A stretch of DNA of 64,000 bases from the NCBI GenBank assembly GCA_034766995.1, contig CM068315.1, positions 20,484,344 to 20,548,343 on the forward strand. Reading direction: 5' to 3'. The notes beneath the pieces were generated by a model, which saw only the letters and a list, made by a program, of their open reading frames with translations, was not told where the DNA came from and did not search any database. The number at the start of each line of letters is the position of its first letter. Position 1 is the stretch's first letter. Of this stretch, positions 1 to 10,541 are shown in pieces. This DNA is from Acanthacorydalis orientalis (taxonomy: Eukaryota; Arthropoda; Insecta; Megaloptera; Corydalidae). A program made the translations under genes and the position numbers.

Positions 1-235
1 CTACCGTATCATAGCGGATCGGTGTGGCCGGTCGTTCATTGGTAGATATCACGCCCCGTTACCGTGGCAACGTCGACACGATCGGCCAATCGCGTCTGCC
101 ACCGATCCACAAACGCCAACCACCCCTGATCGCTTCGCACGGCGAGCGAACGGACAGTCGACGTATAGCCGGTCTCTTGTTCACCAGATAAACTCACTTC
201 GAGTTTTATACATATCTAGACAGCCAGGCACACAA
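1..235. promoter_or_regulatory. GC-rich promoter-like region upstream of optix
   Basis: This stretch is strikingly richer in G and C, and in CpG, than the following kilobase. It contains an inverted CCAAT (ATTGG near 38), a CCAAT (near 85) and an RFX X-box (58-71). It lies about 1.4 kb upstream of the optix start codon on the same side as the gene's 5' end. That position and composition suggest a promoter or a non-coding first exon, but I see no TATA box or convincing initiator, so the start of transcription cannot be placed. A conserved enhancer is the alternative. Confidence 0.35.
58..71. promoter_or_regulatory. Candidate RFX X-box
   Basis: GTTACCGTGGCAAC fits the metazoan RFX consensus of GTNRCC, a spacer of 0 to 3 bases, then RGYAAC, with both half-sites complete and a 2-base spacer. 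RFX factors bind such palindromes in promoters, typically of ciliary and neuronal genes. Function here is inference from the motif alone. Confidence 0.4.
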
Positions 236-1440
236 ACTGAACACTTTTTTAAACATCGAACATTATTATACACACATGTAGTATAAATATCAATCTACTT
301 ATATGTATATTTACATATATTGGTGTATGTGACATACGAACCATTCGGTTTCTTTTTTTTTTCGCTAAACAAACAATCGAATATTATTATTATTTGTTTA
401 CCTATCGGACTAATCGTGTGTGTGTGAATGTGCTATTTGAAACGAGTCTCGTAATTGATCGAATACATTGTTTGTATATGGTTTCGGCCAATCGACATTG
501 TTCATATAACGAAAAACCGCGAATAACAAGGGAAAAGAAAATCAAATAAGCTCGACGTCAAGACTGAACTGTGATTTTAGTGATTATTATTATTATTATT
601 TACTCTCTAATTAGTTGTCAATGTTCCTAGTGAAAGATCCGATACACTTTTTCTGCATTCAAGTTTTTTAACCAGAACCGATGTTCGTCGAATTATTCGT
701 TATTGAAAATAAAATTTCCAATTTTTTCATTTCATTTTCATAGATTGTTGATACTTCGAAAACGGCATCATTCATTTATTTCACCTCTTCAATTGATCTA
801 TAACATATACAATTATTTTTACTCCATTGATGTTGATGACAAAAATGTGCTAAGAAAATATTCTAATTTTAATCGATCAACAATAAAGTTTAAAATACAA
901 ATTAATTGAACCGAAACTTAGAAGAAACATAATTCTGTTTCTTGACATTGTTGATAATATGCCGTCAACAAGTCTATTTATAATCTGACAGATTCAATTA
1001 TATAAGATAATTACTATCTAAAGATCCGTATCTATCGAACAAATATAAATGTAAATCAATTAAATAGTTGATTATACCGAATGAGAGTTATAATTGGAAA
1101 AAAAAACAGCAATGAACAATGTAATCTGAATCTATCTGGTTAATGATCGAAATGGAATCGATTTTGTTTCATTTTCTTTTTTAAACAATCTGCAAGATTT
1201 CTACACTGACAATTATAATATTCGATTATTGTAAAATAGTGGAATGTATAACGCCTTCAAATATAAAGAAACGAGAGCAGTATGTGTAATGATGTTATTT
1301 ATTGTTATACAATGACAATATTGAATCGTTTTTAATTGATTTTTGAATTTATTCGACGTTCTCCGCTGGTGCGTTCTGTTGATAAACATTTAAATGTTGA
1401 AACGGTGTCACGTCAGTGCGATTTGTGTAAACGGTGTCGT
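236..1440. other. AT-rich upstream region of optix, no gene seen
   Basis: The sequence is AT-rich with short homopolymer runs and no long ORF. A 68-codon open frame at 703-909 is of low complexity and has no recognisable domain. This part may be 5' UTR, a 5' intron or upstream DNA; the sequence does not decide. A TCAGT initiator-like motif occurs at 1413-1417 but has no clear TATA or downstream element at the right spacing. Confidence 0.4.
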
Positions 1441-1624
1441 CGTTTATACAGTTCCGGAAAGAACCCTTGATTTATAGCTCTGTGGATTTATTTATTCGTA
1501 TCGGGAAGGCTCCTGTTATGTAAAAGTGTTACAGCACCACGTCTGTTAAATGAAGTGAGTGTTTCGGACGGTTTTTGGACGAGTTTTAATAAAAAGAGCC
1601 GTCACCACGCTGGCCACGCATGCG
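1441..1624 (+). promoter_or_regulatory. optix 5' leader with two minimal uORFs
   Basis: This is the leader immediately before the chosen optix ATG. It holds an ATG followed at once by TAA (1518-1523), which is a start-stop element, and ATG-AAG-TGA (1550-1558), a two-codon uORF in the frame of optix. The second TGA closes the optix frame upstream, so translation of the SIX protein cannot begin before 1559. Start-stop uORFs are known to stall or divert scanning ribosomes. That they dampen optix translation is inference and depends on this stretch being in the mRNA. Confidence 0.4.
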
Positions 1625-2343
1625 ATGGCGCTCGGCCTGGGCTCCGGTCTGTGTTCCGGCAGTTCTGGGCCGGGTTCCGGAACCCGTTCGGACGGATCAA
1701 ACTCGAGTGCCGGTCACAGTCCCGGTATAACCGTTCCCCTAGCCGTTCCTACGCCACTGTTACCGAACCCGATGTTCGCGTTGCCGACGCTGAACTTCAC
1801 CGTCACCCAAGTGGCCGCCGTGTGTGAAACGTTGGAAGAGAGCGGCGACATCGAACGCCTTGCACGGTTTCTCTGGTCGTTGCCCGTCGCCCATCCGAAC
1901 ATCAACGAGCTGAACAAAAGTGAAGCGGTACTCAGAGCTAGAGCAATCGTCAGTTTTCACAGCGGGAATTTTCGCGAATTGTACTCGATACTTGAACATC
2001 ATAAGTTCACGAAGGATTCGCACGGGAAGTTGCAGGCGATGTGGCTCGAAGCGCACTATCAAGAAGCGGAGAAGCTTCGTGGTAGGCCACTAGGACCGGT
2101 CGACAAGTACCGTGTACGGAAAAAGTTTCCACTTCCGAGGACGATATGGGACGGTGAACAGAAGACGCACTGTTTCAAGGAACGGACGAGGAGTTTGCTC
2201 CGCGAGTGGTACCTGCAGGATCCGTATCCGAATCCAACAAAGAAACGAGAACTGGCGCAGGCGACCGGACTGACGCCAACACAGGTCGGCAATTGGTTCA
2301 AGAACCGACGGCAGAGGGATCGAGCGGCGGCCGCTAAGAACAG
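1625..2343 (+). CDS. optix: Optix (Six3/6-class homeobox transcription factor), first coding exon
   Basis: Nuclear DNA-binding regulator of the SIX3/SIX6 class. Insect Optix patterns the anterior head and eye and, in butterflies, wing colour. From the ATG at 1625 the exon encodes 240 residues. There is a Gly/Ser-rich N-terminus (1-35), then a SIX domain (about 57-171) that opens with [15 protein letters not shown], the segment resembling the Groucho-binding eh1 motif of Six3. The homeodomain follows (about 175-234), with [20 protein letters not shown] and the recognition helix [13 protein letters not shown] carrying Lys at homeodomain position 50. ATG 1625 is the first in-frame ATG after an in-frame TGA (1556-1558). 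The exon ends at CAG|GTCAGT, splitting an Arg codon after AAAKN, the same place as the vertebrate Six3 intron. If not spliced, the frame adds only SVVLD and stops at 2360-2362, giving 245 residues. The C-terminal exon was not found. No frameshifts or missing key residues are seen. Confidence 0.93.
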
Positions 2344-2349
2344 GTCAGT
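2344..2349 (+). other. Splice donor of optix exon
   Basis: CAG|GTCAGT is a good though not perfect match to MAG|GTRAGT. It lies in phase 2 right after the homeodomain, at the conserved Six3/Optix intron position. The alternative is read-through to the TAG at 2360-2362. Confidence 0.6.
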
Positions 2350-5111
2350 AGTACTCGACTAGAAAAGTGTTATGCTATATATCTCTTCTCGAATGTGCTA
2401 TTCCTCTACTGTATCTTTAAACGCGATGATGATTTATTGACGCTCGTTCGGCTCCGGTGGGCGTTCTTTTCCAGGTATATTTATGAACGATGATTTATTG
2501 CCGTGATTTATATCGATCGCCGCTTATTAAACATCGTTTAACTCGTGTAAATCGCCAGCTACTGTACGTTTAAGTGCCGGCCGGTCGGATGAGATTATTA
2601 TAGGATATATTTCTGTACGTCGTTGCAGGGTACAGGATTTTTTTTATTTATTTCGATTACTCTTCTTTTTCGAATATCCAAATCATATCTGATCGTTGAA
2701 ATGCTGCTTTATTTTGATATATAACGACAGCAATCGAACTGATATGAACATATACGATATAACTTTTCAATTTGCGACATGTAAGTCGAGTACTTTGAGC
2801 TACTCTAGGATTTTATAAAACATTTATTCAGAACTATAGTAAGAAGCTATAATTTAATACCTGTATCTAATAGTCAGAGAGTGCTTGAAAGTATTTATCT
2901 TGATAAAATAAAGCGACATCAAAATAAAAACAGCGTTATTTATTTAATAATTCAATATCTCTTTTCTAGAGGACTGTTTTCCAAACAGACCACAAAAAAT
3001 CATCAATAGTTGATTATAGATACTTTTTATTAATTATCGACATTGAAATTCGTGTAAGTAGTAATCAGAATTGTCAATAATTGAATCAATCATCGAAAAT
3101 TTTTGTTTAAAAAAATTTGGTTTGTGCTAAAAAAAAATAATTTTTGAAAGGGAATTCAGCCATAGATTTAAATTATTATTGTATTGATATGTTGTTTTGA
3201 TTTTAAGAATGACTCCTTTTTTAAAGGATATTTCAATAAATAAACTCACTCAATTTATATCTACTGTTTAGCACAGTGGAGCTCTGATCTTTTATTTATG
3301 ATAGATGTTTATATTTATATCTTTTTTAGCCAAACAATATAGTCCTTCAGTAATGCATTTCACTAATATGTTCTTACATGGAGGATATACTATTTCTCTA
3401 TTTATATTTTTTCTTCCTTCTAAATCAACCTCTTTATTTTAAACATAACTCGAATTTCTGTTATAAAAATACAATATTTTTGCGACGATATATATATATT
3501 ATCTTTTTTATTATTATTTTGACATTGAAATATAAGTTTAAATATTGATTTTAATCTTCTTAATCAATAATTAAGTACAATCAATAAAATATCATAATAT
3601 TTGTGTTGGAGATTTGTTTTAACATGTTGTCATTTATTGATAGAGAATAAATAATATATTTTATATATTCGAATGATTACAGTGAAATAATAACGAATTT
3701 AGTTCGTATTTGACTGTATTGTTGTATTTCCTTTTGTTCATTTTTTGATATCTATTATTTCATATATAGTTTAGATGTGTGTGTGTAATATAATAAAATA
3801 TTCTTCTGGAATATTTAATGATAAATGTGACGGCCACAAAAATTAAAAAAAAATGATAAAAATTGTATCGTATTTTTTTCATTTTGAAGCTATTTGTAAA
3901 ATTTGAAATCGATTTCCTTTTTATTGTTTAAGAGAAATTGTATTTCGAATATTCAGTATATTTTTAGACGTGTTCTTACGGAAAAAGACTATAAATGGCA
4001 CAAAAAAAATAAAGAAAATAGAATTATTTTAAGATAGATGTTTATGGTTTAGGGGTGCGTCGACAAGAGAATTGTTTGAAGTTTTTTGTCTGTATATTTT
4101 ATGAACAAAGAGAAGTTTGTATAAAAAATAATTAATATTACATATCCGTTTTTAGAGAAATTAATTATAATTGCTAAAATTTTGTCTTATTTCATAGTTA
4201 TTGAGTTGCTAGGACGTTAAAATGTGACAACATCAAAGATAGTTGATAATGAGACTATTATGGATTTACATCTTTCAAAATATATGGCTTTATATAAAAA
4301 TTCTAACAAATTCTTCACCTCTCTCATACTATTTTTTTGTATTATTTTCTAATTTACATTTTCTAGTTTGCAAAGTTTTCATCTTATGAACTATTATTGA
4401 AATTTTATTATTTTGTTTAACATTTCAAAAAAAAATGTTGAAATCACAGCTAATAAGACTAAATATTCATACTTTTTATAAAAGTAATTTATATTTACCT
4501 TTTTTAATTCATCTTTAAACATTTAAAATAATTTATGAAAATTTTGTATTTAGTCAAATTAAAATCAGGCTATTTTCACATTTAAATGTCCTATCATGAT
4601 ATTACCGCCAGGAAAGAAAAAATATATATAATTTCTAAATTCAATTTTAAAACCGGATATCTTATATGTTTAACTTAAAATACTTTTGCTATTTATAAAG
4701 TCTATATATTCGTTAATTTAGAATGTTGCACTCTTTTGTCTGATATTGAATGTTCAATATATCCTTAGTTGAATCTCCGTGCTAATAGATAAAAAAAGAG
4801 GTAACTATAAAAAAAATCCTTAGTAAAAGTAAAACCTATTACAAGGCAAAGTATCATTAGTGGGATTTTGATAAATAAATATTCTATTGGTTTAAATCTG
4901 ACTAGAGTTGTATAGCACGCATGTCAAAAATGTGGCTATCAAATATATTTTAAATATTAAAAAATGCAAAAAGTAATCTAAATAGCGGTCGAAACATAAT
5001 CATACGATAGAGTTAAATTAATAAAATGACATTAATACATTATTTCCTTATATGTTTGATTATATTTTGAAGATATGACAGAATGTGTTTAAAAAGTGTA
5101 AATCGTGAGTG
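2350..5111. other. Putative optix intron start, AT-rich; no gene seen
   Basis: The first 280 bases (to about 2630) are moderately GC-rich and contain two similar motifs, CGATGATGATTTATTG and ACGATGATTTATTG, about 60 bases apart. They could be intronic regulatory DNA or a 3' UTR if the exon is not spliced. AATAAA-type signals occur near 2907. From 2650 onward the DNA is very AT-rich with no ORF, no recognisable transposon ends and no GC-rich island. Confidence 0.4.

Positions 5112-5138
<27 letters not shown>
5112..5138. repeat. (TA)n microsatellite
   Basis: Short uninterrupted TA dinucleotide run. The flanking 300 bases on either side hold nothing recognisable. Confidence 0.85.
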
Positions 5139-5143
<5 letters not shown>

Positions 5144-5574
5144 AAATCATAAAATATAAAAAAATATTTGTTTTCTTTTTGAATAAATATCAGGGAAATT
5201 TTGAATATAATAATTCTTTTTTTTGACAATCATTATTTTTGTCTGATATTGTTACTTTTCTCAATAATCTTGACGCAAGTTGTCGAGCCTTGGGATTAAA
5301 TCCCGATTATCTAGACTTCAGCTTAAATTTTTAGCAATCTTGCTGTTTAACTGTGTCATATTTTGACTTTCTCGCTAGGAAAATTTTCAAAAAACTAGTT
5401 GACCTGTATATATATTCTAGTAGAGGTTGATATTTAATGTGAAACATTTTTTTTTATTTTTATTATAATATATTTAATATTATTATTATACTTTTCTTAA
5501 TCGAATTGGTACATGTGTTTTTTCACTGGTGTTGATTGGTCAATGAAAATAAACAGATTTGATTGAGAAGAAAA

Positions 5575-5757
5575 GTTGTTAGATGTTTTGTACCATAGCG
5601 CTCTGATGATGATATAGCATTGCCATTGAAGTACGCCTAAGCAACCAAAGTACTTATCAAATAATAAAACATTTTGATTAATAAATATATTCTTTGTGCT
5701 ATGAGTGGTGAGTGAAAAATTCATTTGTGAAAGTAAATTTAACCACAGTACCAAGAC
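5575..5757 (+). repeat. Palindromic repeat family, single arm
   Basis: One arm of the non-coding family described in full at 44470-44810. Landmarks are AGCGCTCTGA near the inner end, GCATTGCCATTGAAGT, AATTCATTTGTGAAAGT, and the outer end ACCACAGTACCAAGACTATA. There is no coding potential. Confidence 0.55.
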
Positions 5758-5995
5758 TATATTGTGCGAGAAATGTTTTATTTGCCTTGTTTTTGTGGTA
5801 ACTGGAGATATTGATGATTGACGTTTTTGGAGACTTTTCTTTGAATTTAAGAAAGAAATATAAAGTGTATTATATTATTTAACATGCTTAATACTTCTGA
5901 TGGCATATACGATATATGAAATAAAAACAAAATATTTTTTTATTGAAATTGGATTTTAATTGATATTAAATTCAGTATATTATGATTTATTATCG

Positions 5996-5997
<2 letters not shown>

Positions 5998-6030
<33 letters not shown>
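5998..6030. repeat. (TA)n microsatellite
   Basis: Uninterrupted TA run. The region to 6780 downstream is AT-rich with no gene or TE recognised. Confidence 0.85.
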
Positions 6031-6036
<6 letters not shown>

Positions 6037-6812
6037 AGACAATTAAAAAAAATATTGAAAAAAAGTGTAGAAGAGGAGAATTTAATCGTATAAAATGGAA
6101 AATCATGGAAGAGGACTTTATTCAGCAGTGGATTGACAGAGGCTGATGATACAAACACACACACACTTATATATATACATAATATTTTATAAGAAAATGT
6201 CTTAAAAATAAAAATATAGTTATTCCATTAACATTAGAATTATTGTATATACAGAACGATTGATTGTAGTTTCAATAAGCGACGGCAAATCGTTTGGTTA
6301 TTCAGTCATCAATTCCTGAAATGTTTATTAAAATAACAATTGGCACGTAAAATTGATCTATGATGACAATAAATTAAAATGTGATTGAAAACTAATAGTA
6401 GAATATTTTTAACTTGTTAAATTATAATTAGATTGACGTTATATTAATTGAATATTTTGCCAGCAGAGCTACGACAATAACCTATAAAAGTTTATATATT
6501 AAAAAATATGATAAACACACATATTTATAAATGAATTGTTTACCCATTCCACGCACAGAAAATTTTCTCTCTGATTAAAAATCTTCAAAAATTGGTTATT
6601 TATCATTTTTGATCTCAGGAACGGGAAAAATATACAGTAATGTTAGTCCATCATATAATATTTCATTATACCTTTTTTACAAATAAAACATGAAAATACC
6701 ATTTTTTAAAAATATGGGCTTATATTATTTTTCTTTTCACTATATTGAATAGAAAAATTAGTTTTATTATAATACCTCAAATTTTGTAATATTACACACT
6801 AACACACACATA

Positions 6813-6816
<4 letters not shown>

Positions 6817-6889
<73 letters not shown>

Positions 6890-6970
6890 TATTACATATA
6901 TATAAACATATATATTTATATATACATTATACACACACATATATACATACATGTATACATATATACATAT

Positions 6971-7005
<35 letters not shown>

Positions 7006-7050
7006 CATATATATACATATATATACATATATACATATATATATATATAC

Positions 7051-7097
<47 letters not shown>
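6817..7097. repeat. Long compound (TA)n array with TACA/CATA interruptions
   Basis: About 280 bases of almost pure TA with periodic ATACAT and ACACAC interruptions. Open frames across it are artefacts that read Tyr-Ile repeats on both strands. Confidence 0.9.
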
Positions 7098-7102
<5 letters not shown>

Positions 7103-7106
7103 CACA

Positions 7107-7258
7107 TACTACTTATATTTTTGATATATTTAACAGGAATCCACTTTAATAACAAGAATTCAATTATACATAGACATGGAATATATATTTTAGTCGATAT
7201 ATTAATTTAAATTTAATTTCTACTCATAATTAGTACCTCGGAATAACTAGTGCAAAAT

Positions 7259-7260
<2 letters not shown>
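7107..7260. repeat. Duplicated unit A between TA arrays
   Basis: A 154-base non-TA block running from TACTACTTATATTTTTGATA to ACTAGTGCAAAATGG. It is nearly identical to 7412-7571 and is bounded on each side by (TA)n. It encodes nothing recognisable. Confidence 0.85.
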
Positions 7261-7340
<80 letters not shown>

Positions 7341-7370
7341 GTAAATGTATATATATATATATATATATAT

Positions 7371-7411
<41 letters not shown>
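7261..7411. repeat. (TA)n array between duplicated units
   Basis: Near-pure TA with rare TG and TT interruptions, separating the two copies of the duplicated block. Confidence 0.9.
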
Positions 7412-7414
<3 letters not shown>

Positions 7415-7569
7415 TACTTATATTTTTGATATATTTAACAGGAATCCACACTTTAATAACTACAAGAAATTAATTATACATAGAAATGGAACATATATTT
7501 TAGTCGACATATTAATTCAAATTTAATTTCTACTCATAATTAATACCTCGGAATAACTAGTGCAAAAAT

Positions 7570-7571
<2 letters not shown>
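7412..7571. repeat. Duplicated unit B between TA arrays
   Basis: Second copy of the 7107-7260 block. It differs by a few substitutions and small indels, for example an extra CAC after AGGAATC and GTCGACAT for GTCGATAT. Block plus TA array forms a tandem duplication with a period of about 305 bases. Confidence 0.85.
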
Positions 7572-7619
<48 letters not shown>

Positions 7620-7715
7620 TAATATATATATATATACTCGTATATATATACACATACATACATACATGTGTATATATATATATATATATATATTCATATA
7701 TATATATATATATAC
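7572..7715. repeat. Compound (TA)n array
   Basis: TA repeats with CATACATACATACATG and ACTCG interruptions, directly abutting duplicated unit B. Confidence 0.85.
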
Positions 7716-7945
7716 ACATAACAGTAATTCGCTGATGTACATCTTTCCGATTAGTGTCTTTTCGATTTTCGTTGGAGAAAAATTTGAGGCTGTAATTCGA
7801 TTTGCGTTCTTAAAAAAATATGTTAGAACATTTCCAAAAATTTTAAATATGACACGTATATATATATACTGCTTAGAGATGCTTTCTATTGTCTCATTTC
7901 AAAGTTTTCTTCATTATGAACGCTTCTCGATGTATACTGAGAGAA

Positions 7946-7948
<3 letters not shown>

Positions 7949-8015
<67 letters not shown>
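7949..8015. repeat. (TA)n microsatellite
   Basis: About 33 uninterrupted TA units. The 230 bases before it (7716-7948) are unique and show no gene. Confidence 0.9.
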
Positions 8016-8018
<3 letters not shown>

Positions 8019-8109
8019 TATGTATACATGTGTGTGAGTGTGTCAAAATATGAAGATGACTAAATTAAGCACTAATTTAGACAAAAATTTCATAAATATT
8101 GTTATGTAT

Positions 8110-8305
8110 CTTGACTCTTTCTAAGAACATGGCATTGGCATCGAAAATAATGTATAGTCAAATATAATAAGTCGAAAATAATGTATACCATCAAAAATAA
8201 TGTATAGTAATTCATCGAATATTTTTATCGAAATAAATTGTATTCTTTGTGAGGTGAGAAGAAAATTTATTTGTGAATGTATTTTATTTAGAATCAGAAA
8301 TTTAA
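8110..8305 (+). repeat. Palindromic repeat family, diverged arm
   Basis: Contains ATGGCATTGGCATCGAAAAT, TTTGTGAGGTGAGAAGAAAA and TTTATTTGTGAATGTATTTT, matching the family arm described at 44470-44810. It is more diverged than the other copies. Confidence 0.4.
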
Positions 8306-8390
8306 CATTTATCATAACTTAAAAATTATTGTTACAAAAATGAAACTGAAAATTTGTATTGCAAGATGAGAAGAATGTTTTGAAATTTAT

Positions 8391-8442
8391 GTATATATAT
8401 ATATATTATATATATATATACATATATATTATATATATATAC

Positions 8443-8540
<98 letters not shown>

Positions 8541-8548
8541 ATATATAA
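8391..8548. repeat. (TA)n array with register shifts
   Basis: TA array in which TT and AA dinucleotides repeatedly shift the register, giving alternating ATATATTATATA and TATATAATATAT blocks that are individually self-complementary. Confidence 0.85.
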
Positions 8549-8763
8549 AAGTAAAAAAATATTTTTTTCTATGGTGAACTAACTCTTTTTATTCATTTCT
8601 TATATTTACAGTTTTTATTCCAATGACATATGATTATAATTCACAATACACTTGTTTAACGATAATCATTTTTTAGATGTACGTACTATTAATAAGAAAT
8701 TTTAACCATTTTATTTTATTCGTCAAGAATAAATAGTGTTTATATTTAGTTTTTTCTACATCT

Positions 8764-8935
8764 TAACCCTTTGAAAACGATTGCATTACCTTCAAAATAT
8801 ACATTAGCGCCAATGAAAATGATCAGTAATTATTTATTGAATATTGTTGGTCAGTAAAATTGTGCGGTTTGTCTGAGGCGAAAAGAAAATTCATTTGTGA
8901 AAGTGAATTATTGTTATCCAGATAAAGAATTAGAA
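8764..8935 (+). repeat. Palindromic repeat family, single arm
   Basis: Begins TTAACCCTTTGAAAACGATT, continues GCATTACCTTCAAAATATAC and TTATTTATTGAATATTGTTG, and ends around AATTCATTTGTGAAAGTGAA. The terminal ACCACAGT part has decayed. Confidence 0.5.
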
Positions 8936-9013
8936 ATATTTATTTTCAATTTTTAATTTGTTCTATTTCTGGGGTACATAAATAGTGTTTCATCATTAGT
9001 TTTCTTGTCCCTG

Positions 9014-9018
<5 letters not shown>

Positions 9019-9060
<42 letters not shown>
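9019..9060. repeat. (TA)n microsatellite
   Basis: Uninterrupted TA run of about 21 units. Confidence 0.9.
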
Positions 9061-9064
<4 letters not shown>

Positions 9065-9499
9065 TATAGCGTTTATTGCGAGACTAACTTTTGTTGTAAT
9101 TGCTGTCACCCATTATAACAGTGAAAGTTAAATTTGATCTAGATACTGTTTTTTCTATATAAATCTGAATAATATCATCATAAATAATACACATATTAAG
9201 TAGAAAATAAATATAAAATTTCAATAATACAAGCCTATATACTTGGAACAATATGGATGGGATTGTAGGTGTGAAATGTTTCAATATGGTTCCATGCGTC
9301 ATATTACAATATGGTTAAATGGTGAATGGTTTCATGGCGAAATGGTATGATACGGTTCCGTGCTTCATTCAATAAAATTATTGCATACAAAATCGATATA
9401 ATCTTATTAAGTTATTATTCTTTTTAGTTGCTCATTGGTTGTACAACGTATAAGATAAATATTATATTTTAAGATAAGGGAGAATACTTTTTTCTTTAC

Positions 9500-9660
9500 T
9501 ATATTTTTTTATATCTTGATATTTTGAAGATAATGGCATTGTCTTCGAAATGCACATATCAAAATTGATTAATAATGATTTATTCAACACTTTTGATCAG
9601 AATTTTTTTTAGCTGTTTGTGGAGTGGAAAAAGAATAAATTTGTGAATGTGTATTGTATA
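9500..9660 (+). repeat. Palindromic repeat family, single arm
   Basis: Shows ATGGCATTGTCTTCGAAATG, ATTAATAATGATTTATTCAA, TGTTTGTGGAGTGGAAAAAG and AAATTTGTGAATGTGTATTG in the family order. The outer end is missing. Confidence 0.5.
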
Positions 9661-9871
9661 CAGAAGAGAGTTATTTATCAGTTTTAAAAATGAGGTTTAC
9701 TATCCATTAGGTATACAATAAATTTTTGAAAGAGGAACTGAATGTGTTCGGTATATATGTGAAATGAGTTCGTTATAAAAATGATTGCGTATGAAGTTAT
9801 TTGAGAATCAAATTATGAGAAGATTTATTTAATGTAACAATGAACTTGTCATATCTTGCTGGAACAGAGTT

Positions 9872-9875
<4 letters not shown>

Positions 9876-9954
<79 letters not shown>
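9876..9954. repeat. Compound (TA)n(TG)n microsatellite
   Basis: About 24 TA units passing directly into about 14 TG units, a few bases upstream of a mariner insertion. Confidence 0.9.
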
Positions 9955-9957
<3 letters not shown>

Positions 9958-9975
9958 CATAAGTGTATGGAAATA

Positions 9976-10541
9976 TTACGTTGGTACGAAAATAATTGCG
10001 GTTTTTGTTGTCTGAATTCTAACCTTAATTTTTTCAATGAAAGTGTCATTTCATTGTGTTCTTATTAATATCATTTTAAAGTTCATTTTTCGGTCTATAT
10101 TTTGGTAACGTCGACTTTGATTTTATTATTAATTTTGATTCAAATTGAGCTATTGAATTAAATATGGAAAAGAAATAAATAAGAACATTTTTTATATGAT
10201 TTTTAAACGGGTGGTAAAGCAGCAGAAACTGTTCGTAAACTAAAAGATAGTTTTGGTATGGGTACTGTTAAGGAGCGTACGGTACAATGGCAGCTCCAAA
10301 AAATTCATGCTGTGGAAGAAAGCCTTGAAGATGAAGAAGGTCGCAGGCGTTCTTCTTCAGTTCATAATGACTAATTGAAAGCGTTAGTTGAATCATAGCC
10401 GCGGACAATAATTCGAGAGCTTGAACAAAATTTAGGCGTTAGTCACTCAACAGTTCTGGACCACTTAAAACAGCTAGCAAATAAAAAAAAATTATATGAA
10501 CTTGAAGGTCATAAACCTCAATTATTTTTCTACCAATCTAA
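9976..10541 (+). mobile_element. Non-autonomous irritans-type mariner, copy 1
   Basis: Ends are TTACGTTGGTACGAAAATAA and, inverted, TTAGATTGGTAGAAAAATAA, flanked by TA target duplications. Inside is the 5' half of a decayed transposase: a former start ATGGAAAAGAAA at about 10163, then LEDEEGRRR and IRELEQNLGV, the paired helix-turn-helix DNA-binding region. Several stops interrupt it. After a LDHLKQL-encoding stretch it jumps directly to the 3' terminal region, so the whole DDD catalytic domain is absent. Family length is about 1.25 kb (see 45255-46507), so about 690 bases are deleted. Confidence 0.85.

Noticed and set aside
703..909. 68-codon ORF upstream of optix
   Set aside because: Low-complexity AT-driven composition and no conserved features.
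1413..1445. TCAGT initiator as the optix transcription start
   Set aside because: Short motif with no TATA box or matching downstream element at the expected distance.
1555..2301. Other-frame and antisense ORFs over the optix exon
   Set aside because: Shadows of the GC-rich optix coding sequence. The SIX and homeodomain frame is unambiguous.
2627..2690. Possible optix exon 2 after CGTTGCAG at about 2630
   Set aside because: Joined in phase it gives about 18 hydrophobic residues then a stop, unlike any Optix C-terminus.
6767..7526. Long open frames encoding Tyr-Ile repeats across TA arrays (also at 32.3-32.7, 36.0, 55.7, 57.9 and 62.1 kb)
   Set aside because: They are translations of (TA)n in several frames on both strands at once, with no non-repeat domain.
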